Assembly: GCA_002118135.1 (NCBI GenBank)
Contig: BDIU01000233.1
Span: 17,027 to 81,026 of the forward strand
Direction: 5' to 3'
DNA length: 64,000 nt
Origin: Trebouxia sp. TZW2008
Lineage: Eukaryota; Chlorophyta; Trebouxiophyceae; Trebouxiales; Trebouxiaceae
The notes below the pieces were generated by a model. That model made no database searches, was not told the DNA's origin, and saw only the letters and a list, made by a program, of their open reading frames with translations. The translations under genes and the position numbers were made by a program. Positions 11,001-22,267 of the stretch are shown here, piece by piece (position 1 is the first letter of the stretch; each line of letters begins with the position of its first letter).

Positions 11001-14000
11001 TGTAAGATGTTGATGCACAATTGTTGCGTGTCCTTGATTGGCCTGTGTTCCAGCTGTGTGAAGGCAAGGCACTGATGCTGGCATACTGAACATTATCATG
11101 CTGTACGTATAACCTTCAATCCGCTGCTTTCCATTTTATATACAAGAAACGATACCTCAGCTAATGCTCTACCAGAGTATGCATGCCTGTTTACATGAAT
11201 CATCAGCTTTTCAGCATGCACTTTCCTTTGAAGTACCTTGGCAATGCGCAGCAGGGCTGAAGATGACTGATTGAAGCCAGCATACATCTGAGCCACTTTG
11301 GTGCACAAGGCTGTGAAGTCCTGCATGGTGTGGGTGCTGTGGTCATCATTGAAATGGCGTTGGAAGGCATTCTGCATGGCTGCCAGATATGTCTCTGGCA
11401 TGGCTGCACTGTCAGTCTTTTTCAGAGCCCGACACACCTCTTTCACCACTTCTGAGACCTGCACAGATGCTTCTTCCTTTTAGACATGTAGCTGAAATAA
11501 AGCTTAAGCCAGGAAAGACAGCTATTGTCAGACAAGTACTTCTGATGGAAACGTAGTGCTTGAGAGTTAGCAACGGTAACAAGGCCCTGAATCATCCTCT
11601 GCAAAATGGTGTTGCTGTGCGGCCATGAGGGCTGCGGTGGCTGCTCACATGCTGCGTGAGGACATCAGCAAGCTTTCTGCTTGAAAGGCCATTGCTTTTG
11701 CTTGATCACCTCAGGCTGTGCTTTCCAGTCAAAAGCAGGGAAGGCTGACAAGACACCCTACCCACCAACAGCAATAGCTTCAGCTGATGTGGCCACAGAG
11801 CATTCAGATTGTATTAAAGTGCTGAGCCACAATTGTGAGGTCAACAGCGCACTGCATACCTGCTTGCTGTGACCTGTCAGGAGGGAAATGAGCTGTGGTG
11901 CCAGCCATGCCCCATCAGCAGCAGACTGGAAAACTACTGGCTGCGCAACAACAGCATCTAATGTAAACAAACAAAATGGTGGGCTTATACAGCAGTGCTA
12001 CCCTGTGCAAACAGCGCAAGACCCATGATGCACTGTGTACCTGCTTGCTGTGACCGGTTAGGTGAGAGATGAGCTGTGGTGCCAGCCACTCTCCAGCAGC
12101 AGCAGACTGGAAGGCTACCAGCCGCCCAACAGCGCACACAGCCTCACACTTCATCTGATTGTCAGCTTCAGCCTCCTGCAAATGCAGAAAAGCTTGCATT
12201 TGCCTTTTATTATTGCTTTTTGTATGCAGATAGCTTCACAATTCCTTTGGCAGTCAGCCTCAACCTCCTGCAAACGCTTTTGCTTGTCTCTGGCTTCAAT
12301 GAATGCTTTTGTGTGTGCACAGCTGCTTGTTGACTTCTTTCAATTGTCAGCATGCAGGGCTACCAGCAACAAGAGGGTTCCAGGCAATTCAAGAGCCATT
12401 GCTGTATGGCGTCCAGTGACCTGAGCATGAGCAATGTATGCCTCAGCTAGCATTTTGAGGGGAGCTAAGGCTGTCTGCAGTTGAGGCCAATTGCTTGAGA
12501 AGCTCTGAGGTTTTTCGTCACACAGTAGAGTCCAAACATGTCAGTCTGGTTGATTGTCCACTGGCTGCAACAGTGTGCAAAATCAGCAAGTGAATGGAAG
12601 ACTGGACAAATGTGTCAACAAATGAATGAACACCTGCTCAAGCTTGGCTTGGGCCAGGCGCTGTGTTTGAGTGTCAGCATCTAGGCTGGCCTCAGGTACT
12701 TCAGTCGCTGCCCTGCCTAAGATGTCCTGGCAGTGCTCCCAGAACTGCTGCATGGTCTCTTCACTGGGCGTGTAGCCAGCAGCCTCCGCCAGACCACCCT
12801 GGCGATGGCAGCAAACAAGCAACTTCAGTCCCTTGCAAATGTTGATACCAGATCTGAAAATGCAACATGCAGGGTGCAAAAGCAATGTCATGTTCCCAAT
12901 TCTTGCAGTACTCCAAATCCCCTGACAAATTTAACCTGTCAGAGTTTCCCAGGGTCTGTTGTGACAACCCTAGGCGCTCTGATCCAGTGATGGAAAACGC
13001 TAGGTCACTGAAACCAAGGCAATGCACACAATCATGAACACGACATGCTGCACTCATGTCCAGATGAACTTCTCAAGTCAAACATGCTGAACCGAAGCCT
13101 TGTCAAAGCTCTGGGTGGTTGCAGAGCAGTAGGGTTGGCAACCCCAATACAGACTCCTTTGCTCTCATTTGCAGATGAGTGCCTGGTCACATGTGGCTGG
13201 GCAAGCTGCATTTTGGGCCTTCATACACACTCCCTAACTTTGCTGATCAAGATTTGCTTTATTTTCACATTGAAAAGGCAAAACATTGTCCCCACTCACA
13301 TTGCAGAAGCTTGCTGCATTTGAGTTGCAGAGAGACAATGAACAAGCCTACATTGAGCTTGTCAGGGCTGAAGACCAGGAACAAATCAGCTTGGATTCTG
13401 AAGATGCAGTCTTGCAGGCGTGGCAAGTTCCCGCTGGCCTCAAAGACGCTCTCCAGCTGAACACAGAAGGTCAACACCCGCTCCCTCAGGCTGGCTGCAG
13501 TGCCTGCTGAAGAAGGGGAGCTTGCCGCTGAGGCGCTGGCACTGTTTTGCTGCACTGCCTTGAGCTGCCAAAGCAGCAGGGTGAAGGTGTTGAGCAGAGC
13601 TAGCTCTGTGATGGGCACACCCAAGGGCAGACCTCCAGATGCTGCCTGCATGTCACAATACGTTCTTGTCATTCACTGACAAGCATTCTTGGAAGGACCA
13701 AAGCCTTTCTAGACAACTGAGCTCAAGCGTATGAAGATATTTAAAATGGAAATGGAGACCATGCCATTGGGTGACAGGCACAGCATAGTGATAGCGTGTT
13801 TTGCTTCAGATGATGCAACAGCAGTCACTTAGACTGGCACACCAAATATGCGCACAGGGGCAGACCGTCATCATCATATGCAGCTTTATTGCTTCAGTAT
13901 TGCAGCATTGAAATGGCAGCATCTGCTGTGACTTTACGGGCTGGGCATTGCAGCCACTTTTACCAGTGCAACTTGGCATGTCGTTGCACTAAGTCAACTT

Positions 14001-17000
14001 GCCTTGGACACATTTGCATGTAGAAGTGAGCTTGTGAAAAGCCAACACACCAACCGGAACTTCCCAAAAAAGCAATGGGAAAACTCAAAGAATAGACAGG
14101 CTTGCTGTGACTGACCTCCAAAAGCTTATGCAAGCTGGTGTACAGCTGGCTGCTTTCAGAAGGCATCTGGGTCAGCAGCTGCAGGTGATGTAGCCTCAGC
14201 AGAGCTGCTCTGCAAGCAAACAGGTCCTCGTCTTCTTCGGCTGGCTTGACTGCACTGCTGCTATCCCTGGCCATGCTGCTGTAGGCCTCCCCTGCCTCAG
14301 CCAAATCAGCCTCGGAAAGGCTTAACACTGCATCTGCTGCGCTGGATAGACTAGCAATGAGCTCCTGTGCTGTCTCCTTCAGTCTCACGTGAGCCAGTTC
14401 CTGCACCGTAACAAGGGATAGTTGCCTTTGAGCGGATCATCACTATGCTGTATGCACACAGGGCATGTCCTGCAGCAGAGCGTAGTGGGTCGGCAGGCTC
14501 TTTGCGCAGTGCCATGTATGCGCATGAGCTGTGACAGAGCTTGACCCAACATGTTCATCAATAAACCAAAAGCAGCATACTGTCCATGATTCCAGATGCT
14601 GTGTCTCTTGACAGTGTTTTACCAACTCTTGGTTGGATCCTCAGCAAGTCAGTAAGGTAAAGTACAACACACATGATATTCACCTGTATGGCATGAGGGC
14701 CATGCTGGGTGCAATGCACCAAGGCACCTGCGCAGTGTGCCACAGCATCTGGCTCCACATGCTTCAGTAGCACCTCTGACACGGCACGCAGCAGACTCTC
14801 AAAGGCTGCCTCCTGCCTCTTCAGACTGTACACATCCAGGTTCAAATCTGGCACTGTGCCCACGAGCGCACTTGCCTGCACAGCATATAAGCTGTAGCGT
14901 GAGTGCCTGCTCTGATGTGTTCTCTGTTGCTGCAAATTTGCACGGCATGTATTTGACCAGGCTACGCTGGCTTCTGCTTGTCATGTTGAATTCTTTGCTG
15001 CCTTTCTTGTTCGGTGATGATGCAGGGTTTGTTGCATCAGGCTGTGTTTTCAACGCGCCACAACCCAGAATACAACTGTAGTCAGTATGTTGCAATATCA
15101 GTGCTGTGCCAATGCTGTGTCAGGCTGCCAGTGCCATGATCTACATCAATTGTCAGGTCTCGACTCACACAAGACCTGAACTTTGCGAGGCTGATGATCA
15201 CTGTATGTTGCAGAATCATGGCCAACTGTACTCTGCAAGGTCATCAAGGACTGTGCAGTGAGGAGGAGACCTTCAGAGGGTCAGTCTGGTACTTGTGAAT
15301 GAGGTCTGGCAAGGCTTGGGCTAGAGCCAGGGTGAGCTCCTGCTTGTGGCTGGCTGCAGCGGTCTGCCTAGCCTTGCTACCTTGCTTCCTACAATACTTG
15401 CAAGCATCAGACTGTAGGTCTGTGAACCAGCTGGCCATCAGCTCAAGCCAGCCACTCAAGATGCGCTGCAATGTCAGACAATATTGCACAAGTTTTGACA
15501 TCAGGACCACGACAGCTAACGTTGGTGGTATAAGCAGTACTGAGCGATGAGTGACAGTAACAAAACCAGCTATCATGACCTCGGCCATGAGTGCAATTTC
15601 AATCTGCATTAACTGCAGCGTCCCTGAAGTTTTCGAATTAGCTGCAATGTGCAGACACAGAGCTGTCAGGCAGCAATGTTTGTCTGAGCACGAGCACATC
15701 ATCACCAGTTGACAACAGAAAATCCAGCGGGGTAAGCAGCACAACTGTGGCCATCGATGCAGACATCTGACTCAAGTTCTGATGATGTCCAGACGCCAAT
15801 CAAGCAAAGTGTCCTGAAGCTGATGAAACAGGCCAACCGGGTTTCCTGGCGTGACACCAGCCAAATGTGCACCTCAACACAAGCACAGCATCAACATCAA
15901 ATGGTGTCACACGTCAAGTAGCCAAGACCCAGACAATCTATGTGCCTTGGACAGGCAAAACAGGGCTGACCTGGTTTCCTGGCGTGACGCTACAAGTTGA
16001 CCTCCCACAGCCTTATGGGCAGCGTCCTTCAGGAGCAGCAGCAGATTACAAGTGCTGGCGTCACTGCGTGCTTCCACTGCTGCGTCATCCAGCAGAGCTG
16101 CAGTCAGGCTCTTCCAGTCTGACAGGATGTCCACCCTGCAATCAGACCATGGTCAGCATTGCGCTTGAGTGCGGCAGAACCAAGGCATGCGTTGGCTTCA
16201 AGGGGGGATCTGGTGCTTGACCAATCTTGTCTTGCTAAGGCTTGATGCATATGCCCATGGCAAAACAAGCAGTAGGTACTAGCGTCGCTGCGCGCCTCCA
16301 CTGCTGCATCATCCAGCAGAGCTGCAGTGAGGCTCTTCCAGTCTAATAAGATGTCCACCCCAACACCACAGTGCGGTCAGCATTGCTATCAACTGCAGCA
16401 GGTGTAGTTGCTGATGTACAGTTGGAATGCTGTGAACCATGCAAGCTTGCCTTCTTATAGCTACATGTGCATGTCCAGAGAAAAGCAAGCTTGGTGCATG
16501 TCTGGGACTGAGGGGACGTCCACTCTGCCAACATGCGCTGGTTAGCATTGTCATCAGCTTAAGCAAGTACACCTTGCTGCTTACAGGATGCACATGCCCT
16601 TGAAGCACGCTTGACGCTTCTGTCAGGCATGCGAATGCTGTACCAGTGTGCTGCGCCTGTCAAAGAGGGCATTGACCACATGGCTGACCATGACAGGGTT
16701 GCAAATGGGCTTTATCAACGTGCTGTACCTGTCAAAAAGGGCGTCCACCACGAGGCTGACCATGATAGAGATCAGGGACTGCTCTGCCTACTTGCATGCT
16801 ACTTGTATGTGGCTTATGTGTGAACATGTCATGTTCTACAGGTGAGGGGCAATGTCAAAGAGGGCATTGTTCACACGCCCGACCATGACAGGCATGAGGG
16901 GCTGCTCTGCCTACTCGGATGCTGCTTGTATGTTGCCTATGTGTGCATATGTCATGTTCTCAGGTGGTGAAGGCTACCTGTCAAACAAAGCGTCAACCAC

Positions 17001-19662
17001 GTGGCTGACCATGATAGGCGTGAGGGGCTTCTCAGCAGATCTGAGGCCGGCTGCAGACTGCCGCCGCCGCTCCTCTAGCCCTGCATCTTCTTCCTGGAAA
17101 GTCATGACAAAGTTGCTGTGTTTCCACTTGTGCCAAAGTGCTTCAAATCTAGTGACAAAGTGCTGAATGATCCAAGCCGCAGGTGAACAGACTACAAGGT
17201 ATCAAGAGGCGACCTATTGCTGAGCATGCCTAAGAGCTATGCACATGAGAGGTAGCTGGGGAGATGTACTGTCAATAGCGACAGCTCAGATGTAGCCACT
17301 CAAGCATCACGCCTTGCAGGTTCGTGTGAGGCAATAGAAGGTATCAATGTTGGGGCACGTTATCTTGTTACCAGCAGGACCATGACAGGCATAAACTCAG
17401 GCAAATGCAACCTCCCCTGTTTGTCAACTTGATCGTTCCATGGAGGGCTGACATGATGCAGATGCAGGCGATAACAGCGATGACTGCATCCAGGCACGCC
17501 TAGTAGGCACAGACACATGTAGCAGAAGAGAGATCCGGTAATGAGCACTACCTCATCATTGGCCAGCAGGAACATAACATGCAGGAGGCCCGCCAGCTGC
17601 AGCTCCTTGGGGCTGACCTGCTCCCCATCCTTGCCCTTGCCCTTGCGCCCCTGCCCTGGACCTGTCTTGCCCGCCTGCAAAACATTGCACACTCACAACT
17701 GCTGCTGCCTTTGCTTGCCAACAATATGCACACTTGAGAGGCTTGTGTGTTTTTGCTACAGGTGTAGGACGCCTGCAAGCATATAGGTGCCTTGCACCTG
17801 CCTGGCTGCTGAAAGTACGCACTCACATCTGTTTCTGCATATGCTTGCCAATACTGTCACAACAGCAGCGATCGCAAGTTGCAGCTTGCAAACATGCTTT
17901 GCCAGGTTTTGTGCAAAGACACACATGGTGCCCTTGGGGGCTTGCCATTGCTGGCGCAAAGCAGACTGGAGCTCTGAGAGGCACTTGACCAAATACAAAT
18001 GCACACATTTGCATAAGTCTAGCAGATTTTTTTCCAATGAAATTACGTATATCAACAAGAAGAGTGGCACAGCGTCTGTTACAATTAGTAGTGCTTTTGG
18101 TGTGAACTGATCCACAGGGGTAAGGACCACAATAAGCTCTCAAGTCACATGTTTCAGAGGCAGGTCACAGGCATACATCAAGCAGTCCAGCATAATGCAG
18201 CAGGGAGCATGCACATCAGCAAAGCTGCACTGCCAAAATGCACGCTTGACACTCATCATACACACTGGCATGTGGCAGTCTCAAGGTGTTCCAAGGTGAA
18301 GTGGGCAACTGTCAAACAGCAGGGCAATCAAAATTGCCAGGGGTTGCAATCACCTGTGCCAGGTGGCGCTGACCGGATTCCTCCAGCATGTCAGCAACCA
18401 GCTCTGCAGCTGCATGGCGTACAGCATAGCTGTCGTCCAGTAGTAGCTTGTACACATCCCGCACTTGCTTGGCAGGAACCTCTTCCAGCCGCACCAGTAC
18501 TGTCAGCAGTTGCACCTGCACAGCTTGGTATCAAATTTCAGCAGCAAAGGGTGTATGTGGTGCCTATCAAAGCTATCAGGCAAGGCGAGGCAAGGCAAGG
18601 GAAGGCAATGCAAGGCAAACTCTAAGAAAGCACATGGGGTGCGTACTGGTGATACAGATACTTGCTTGCTGTTCTTGCATTAGGGCTAGAGACTTACAGC
18701 CCAACATGCTGCAAAAGGCCATGCCTCAGGGCATCAGGGAGTGCAAAGCCATCACTGTGACTCATCCATCAAGGTTGACGCTGACACATGTCATTAACAC
18801 CATGCTTGTGACAGCGCCTTCACCACAAAGACATTCAGGCTCAAGCAGCCAAAGAACTGGCGATGGCAGAGTCAAATCAGAGTAAATCGCTTCACAGGAA
18901 ACCGGGTGTCAAGCTTGCAGGCTCACCCCTTTGACTGCAACTCCTTCATCCACATCATGTACCAGTTGTGCAAAGCGTGGAGCGAAGCGTGCAGTCAGCT
19001 CATGCATTGGCTCCACATTGTCTTCATCACCATACAGCTCCAGAAGCGCTGAAACTGCTGTGTCACGAACAACAGCATCCTGCAATATAGCTCCAGTGCA
19101 TAAGTGATGTGTGCCTAGACACAGGATATCAGCTTTTGTACATCAAAATCTAGTCTGCAAAACCATCAGCAGTTTCTGTGCTAGGTAAGTGCAGCTCAAG
19201 CTGCCCTCATGCCTATACCCAAAGTCTTGAAATGTGTGAAAAGTAGTGATTACCCTGAGTGAAAAAGATTGCATCGCACATGTTATTACAACAAATGAGC
19301 AGGATGTACTGCTTACCCTGTCTGAAAGAGCCCACGCCACATACTTGAGGTACTGGTCCTGCAGGAAATCAGCAGGCAGACTGCTGCTCCAGTGTGCAAT
19401 GCCCTCAATCACTAAAGCACGAATCTCAGGAGCCACATCCCTAAATCTGTGGGCTGATACTGCCTGGAAGATGTTGTTGACAGATGCCTTGAGGCTTGTC
19501 ACTTGGGAGTGGCTGCGGTCTATGACCTTTTGGAAGGAGGCAATGCGGTCGTTGATGGCCTGCAGCACCATAGCAATAGCTGGGTTCCCAACATGCAGCT
19601 AGCAGGCCATTGCCAAGACATCTCAGCCTTGCATGTGTGTGTCATGTCAGCACTTGCATTCC

Positions 19663-19696
<34 letters not shown>

Positions 19697-21898
19697 AGAA
19701 AGATTGTCAGCACCACTCTGAAACACGTGGAGCAGGCAAAATATAGGCAAGCTGTAAGGGGTGTGACATTGTGACCAAGCAGCAAGTGCAGCAGATTGTC
19801 ACTGAGTCCAGGTGTCTGGGCTGCCATGAACAGTTCATTCACCATGTCAAAGTGCTTTCGTAGATGGCCAACTCTCCGCAAAATCATTTGTAGCAGCCTT
19901 GCACCCACAGAGCATGCTTGTGCTAATGAGTGCACAGTGTGTTGCTCAGCAATGCTTGCCTTATTGCTCTTCTTCTTGCTTTCAGCATCCAGCTGGCGCT
20001 GGGCTGTCTCCCTGGCATCATTCAGAGTCTGCATTGTTCTGATCCAGGAAGATACCAGCTGGCAAGCTGTCATAGTGGCCACATATCTGAAGTGTCGCAC
20101 CACAGAACTGCAGCACGGTAACAGCACTTGTGTTTTGATACAGCTACTAAGCTACTTAATGTGTCTTTGCTAAGGATGTGTTAGAGGTCATCACAGTAAA
20201 AAAGTTTCCTGACTGAGACCTGACAATGTCCAAATTTCTTTCAGTTGGACACATCGGCCGATGGGTATGTTGGATGCAATTTGCAAAAGCATGGCTCTGT
20301 GTGGCCAGCTGTAGAGTTTGTCAGGTAAACAAGCATCAAATGTCTTGAGAGATTGGGGACCTTGAAACATTTGTAAATACTGTGCTCAGCGAGCTCTTTT
20401 GACTGAAGAGGAGAGCCTGATGCCATACCTCCAAGCTTGCAGCAAGAAACTTGAACAGCAAGGCTCACTAGCAGAGAGTGCGATTGCAGAACACATTGCA
20501 ACCTTCCATTGCAGACTTGTGGCAAGAAGCACTTTTGAAGCAAGAATGGCATGCTTACCAGCTGAGAGCAATGACCCAGTCAGATAGCTTGTCCAGGAGA
20601 TAGTTGTCAAACATGAGCTCTGCTGCTTGGCATTCACGCATGACCTTGCCCCAGAGTTCCAGGTAGTTGGCTTTGAAGCCCTTGCCAGCTTTGCTCTTGA
20701 AGTAGTCCTCAAGACCATCCTGCATACAAAATGAGCGTTGCAACGTTTGAGCTGCACTCCTGTGACTTGATGCTGTCTGAGGGCGCATGAGAGGACTGAT
20801 TGTGTGTTCTCAAAGGTTGAAAAGATTGTCTCTTGAGTGGGCATCAACGTAAACCCAAATCTGCCTTGAAAGATTTGTACACTTGCTTGCCGTCACTGTT
20901 CGCATTGCAGGCTAAATACAGCATATCTGGGCTGCAGCTGATATGTCTACCGAGCAGCAACATTCTGTACCTGTTTGACCTGTTCGACGAGGCCCTTGAC
21001 GTGTTTGTCGACTTCACCCTCCTCAACAGTGTCTTCAGTGACATCTGATGAGCACCCACTTGCCTGCACCACAAAGCAGGGTGATTCCGCACTTGAACTT
21101 GAGTGCTTTGGGCAGCATCCACTGAACGGCGGTCCTAAGCGACTTTGCATGGTGAGTGTAGACTGTATAGTGAGTGTGGAGAGTTAGGCAAAAGGTCTGG
21201 GCAAGCAGGCGGTACCTGAGTTAGCAAGGTCAAAAGCTCTGCTGTGGCAGCGCCTCTACTTTGCTGATAAGCTTTGACCCAGTCCTGGCAGCAGAAACAT
21301 GATTGCTGAAGCATTTGTCTCTGCATGTGCCCTCGCTTTGAGCACAGTTTGTTTGCACAGTCCAAATCAGCAATTACCAAGACAACACACCTTAGCTGCT
21401 GCACTCAAAGCGCGGGGGTGGTTCTTGACGAGCTCTGCATGCACATGTTGATGTGGTGTCAGCAACGGCTAGTGCGCTGAGCAACACAAACATTCTGCGG
21501 TTTACCCAGCAGAGGGGCGTCTGAAGCGGATGTAGCAGGCTCCTGTGTGGTTCTTCGCCTTTTGGCTGGGTTTGCGGGGGACGCCTGTCAATGCACGAAC
21601 CCAGATGTCAACATGATGCCATGACGTTCACAAAGCTTTCTGAGTCTCTGACACAAGTCTTACCTTCCTTGGCCCCTGCTTTTGACTGGCCACTTGATCA
21701 GGCACTTCGTCCTCGGAACCGCTTTCGGACTCATCCGTGCTGCACAACGGACGAGTTCAGCAAAAACTGGTATCTGAAAGACGTTTGATGCTGTGTTCAG
21801 TGGAGGTACCGAAACGGTCAGCTCACGACAACGTACTGTTGTTCGACATACTGGCTGGGTGCATCTTGGGAAGAAGGACGCTTGCGCAAGTTCACCAT
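5090..21898 (-). CDS. SCC3: Cohesin subunit SCC3 / STAG (stromalin)
   Basis: The HEAT-repeat subunit of the nuclear cohesin ring that contacts the SCC1 kleisin and DNA. The start ATG is at 21898. Resolved exons: 21898-21837, 21739-21664, 21584-21506, 21434-21391, 21284-21216, 21063-20971, 20719-20559, 20107-?, 19579-19317, 19079-18927, 18515-18354, 17674-17552, 17093-16978, about 16135-15970, 12175-12041, 11458-11222, 10627-10387, 9751-9542, 6853-6684, 6521-6373, 5786-5635 and 5163-5090. Further exons lie near 15260-15460, 14690-14880, 14110-14410, 13330-13650 and 12600-12800. The N-terminus is acidic ([10 protein letters not shown]). The STAG domain is at about 21060-20000 ([19 protein letters not shown]). 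The stromalin conservative domain is at 19317-19579 ([34 protein letters not shown]). HEAT-like helices follow. The tail is acidic and ends [10 protein letters not shown]. Introns carry many partial exon copies and a LINE relic. Identity is firm; some internal exons are approximate. Confidence 0.94.
5375..5700. repeat. Degenerate triplication of the penultimate SCC3 exon end
   Basis: Three related copies begin near 5375, 5505 and 5640 (spacing about 130-135 bp). The 5640 copy includes the 3' end of the real exon (reads [16 protein letters not shown], donor at 5634). The 5505 copy still reads [16 protein letters not shown] and keeps a GT after it. The 5375 copy is more decayed. On the minus strand the extra copies lie downstream, in the last intron. 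Confidence 0.85.
6110..6179. repeat. Exact 35-bp tandem duplication with internal hairpin
   Basis: Two identical 35-bp units, 6110-6144 and 6145-6179, in an SCC3 intron. Each holds an 8-bp inverted repeat (taacttc.../...gaagtta) around a loop of about 9 bases, so the pair can form two adjacent hairpins. Perfect identity suggests a recent duplication. Confidence 0.95.
6216..6285 (-). pseudogene. Copy of the 3' end of SCC3 exon 6521-6373
   Basis: The minus strand reads [17 protein letters not shown]. The true exon upstream reads [17 protein letters not shown] before its donor. The copy lies about 155 bp downstream in the intron and appears to be a decaying exon-end duplicate. Confidence 0.8.
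6965..7065 (-). pseudogene. Out-of-phase copy of SCC3 exon 6853-6684
   Basis: An acceptor-like ggcag is followed by a frame reading WVKMRQR and [14 protein letters not shown]. The real exon has [10 protein letters not shown] and [14 protein letters not shown]. Joined to the preceding exon (9542, phase 1), this copy would hit a stop at once (A|GT GGG TGA), while the 6853 copy stays open. The upstream copy is therefore a decoy. Confidence 0.8.
7106..7126. repeat. (TCAA)5 microsatellite
   Basis: Five copies of TCAA on the plus strand, about 320 bp beyond the RT stop codon on the element's 3' side. Best read as the LINE tail. Confidence 0.9.
7106..8530 (-). mobile_element. 5'-truncated LINE-type reverse transcriptase relic
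   Basis: The minus strand encodes the C-terminal half of a non-LTR retrotransposon RT. Seen are [20 protein letters not shown] (RT palm), [12 protein letters not shown] (catalytic YADD), then in another frame [25 protein letters not shown] and [14 protein letters not shown], ending at a stop at 7448. Two frame changes, near 8455 and near 8230, break the ORF, so it is dead. Minus-strand (TTGA)5 at 7126-7106 may be the 3' tail typical of some LINEs, placing the 3' end there. No endonuclease domain is visible, consistent with 5' truncation. It lies in an SCC3 intron in the sense orientation. Confidence 0.88.
8975..9620. repeat. Triplicated ~250-bp exon/intron segment in SCC3
   Basis: Three related units begin at about 8976, 9223 and 9479 (spacing about 247 and 256 bp). 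Each carries the core agcaagcacaag and a stretch like gatgaCGGCGCAGCTgttg. The third unit contains the 3' end and donor of the real exon 9751-9542. The other two are decayed copies downstream in the intron. A nested 21-bp exact tandem (gctcaagtcatgataatgcag) lies at 9359-9400. Confidence 0.85.
10221..10470. repeat. Duplicated donor end of SCC3 exon 10627-10387
   Basis: The segment at about 10380-10470 (exon end, reading [15 protein letters not shown] then a donor) is repeated at about 10225-10310, where the minus strand reads [15 protein letters not shown]. Spacing is about 155 bp. The copy keeps a GT after the matching position. Confidence 0.85.
10604..10830. repeat. Duplicated acceptor end of SCC3 exon 10627-10387
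   Basis: The junction cctttctgcagcaacaca at 10622-10640 recurs at about 10750 with the same flank (ggcatagtccacacc, attggccagtccaag), a unit of about 129 bp. A weaker third piece lies between. The copy duplicates the acceptor and the first codons of the exon into the upstream intron. Confidence 0.85.
11860..11940 (-). CDS. Possible alternative 81-nt SCC3 cassette exon
   Basis: A copy of the 3' part of exon 12175-12041 lying in the next intron. It reads [19 protein letters not shown] then LLTGHSKQ; the parent reads [19 protein letters not shown] then HLTGHSKQ. It has an AG acceptor at 11941-11943, a GT donor at 11859, 81 nt, and phases 0-0 that match its neighbours (12041 and 11458), so inclusion would add 27 residues without a frameshift. 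Whether it is used cannot be told from DNA. Confidence 0.5.
16281..16358 (-). pseudogene. Near-identical copy of an SCC3 exon 5' half
   Basis: Reads [19 protein letters not shown] and on to SDAST. The functional exon at about 16135-15970 reads [19 protein letters not shown] and continues into [16 protein letters not shown], as in plant SCC3. The copy, about 223 bp upstream, lacks the second half and has no AG at the acceptor position, so it is probably not spliced. Confidence 0.8.
16657..17030. repeat. Four copies of the end of SCC3 exon 17093-16978
   Basis: The motif ctgtcaaa-(a/g)-gggc...gaccatga recurs at about 16657, 16729, 16851 and 16978. The last is the true exon end, where the minus strand reads [13 protein letters not shown] before the donor. 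The 16729 copy keeps a GT donor, the 16657 copy has GC, and the 16851 copy has none. The extra copies fill the downstream intron. Confidence 0.85.
19667..19697. repeat. CAG-repeat microsatellite in SCC3 intron
   Basis: A run of about ten CAG-type triplets (agcagcagcag) just upstream of the stromalin-domain exon on the minus strand, where it reads as CTG. Confidence 0.9.
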
Positions 21899-22267
21899 GG
21901 CTTGGCGTCGCGAACGAAAATTTTGGCCCAAATATATTGCTTGCTATAGAGTGATCTTTGCTGCGTGCGCACGATAAACGGAACTAGCTGCGCTGTTGTT
22001 GCTCGAAACGCATGCTGTGCGTGCTGTGCTGGGCTTCAGACATTTTGCTGCAAGGCCATTAGGGGGCCAAAGCTCGTATGATGCATTGCATCGCATTCCC
22101 TTAGGTTGCTGCGCATCAATTGAAGCTGAAGGCATTGATCAGACGCGTAGTCAAGAGTCATTGATTGCGCCACATGGGTCAAAAACGCTGTCTAACAGGT
22201 AGCTGAAGTAAAGACAAGACAAAGAGTGTGGGGCTGTTGTACGAATTGTACAGATCCTGAAACGCTT
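21899..22267. promoter_or_regulatory. Intergenic: MOR1 3' flank and SCC3 promoter
   Basis: 370 bp between the MOR1 stop and the SCC3 start, both on the minus strand. The half next to SCC3 (about 21790-22150) is richer in CpG than the gene bodies, consistent with a promoter. No clear TATA box or other element was recognised. Confidence 0.5.
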
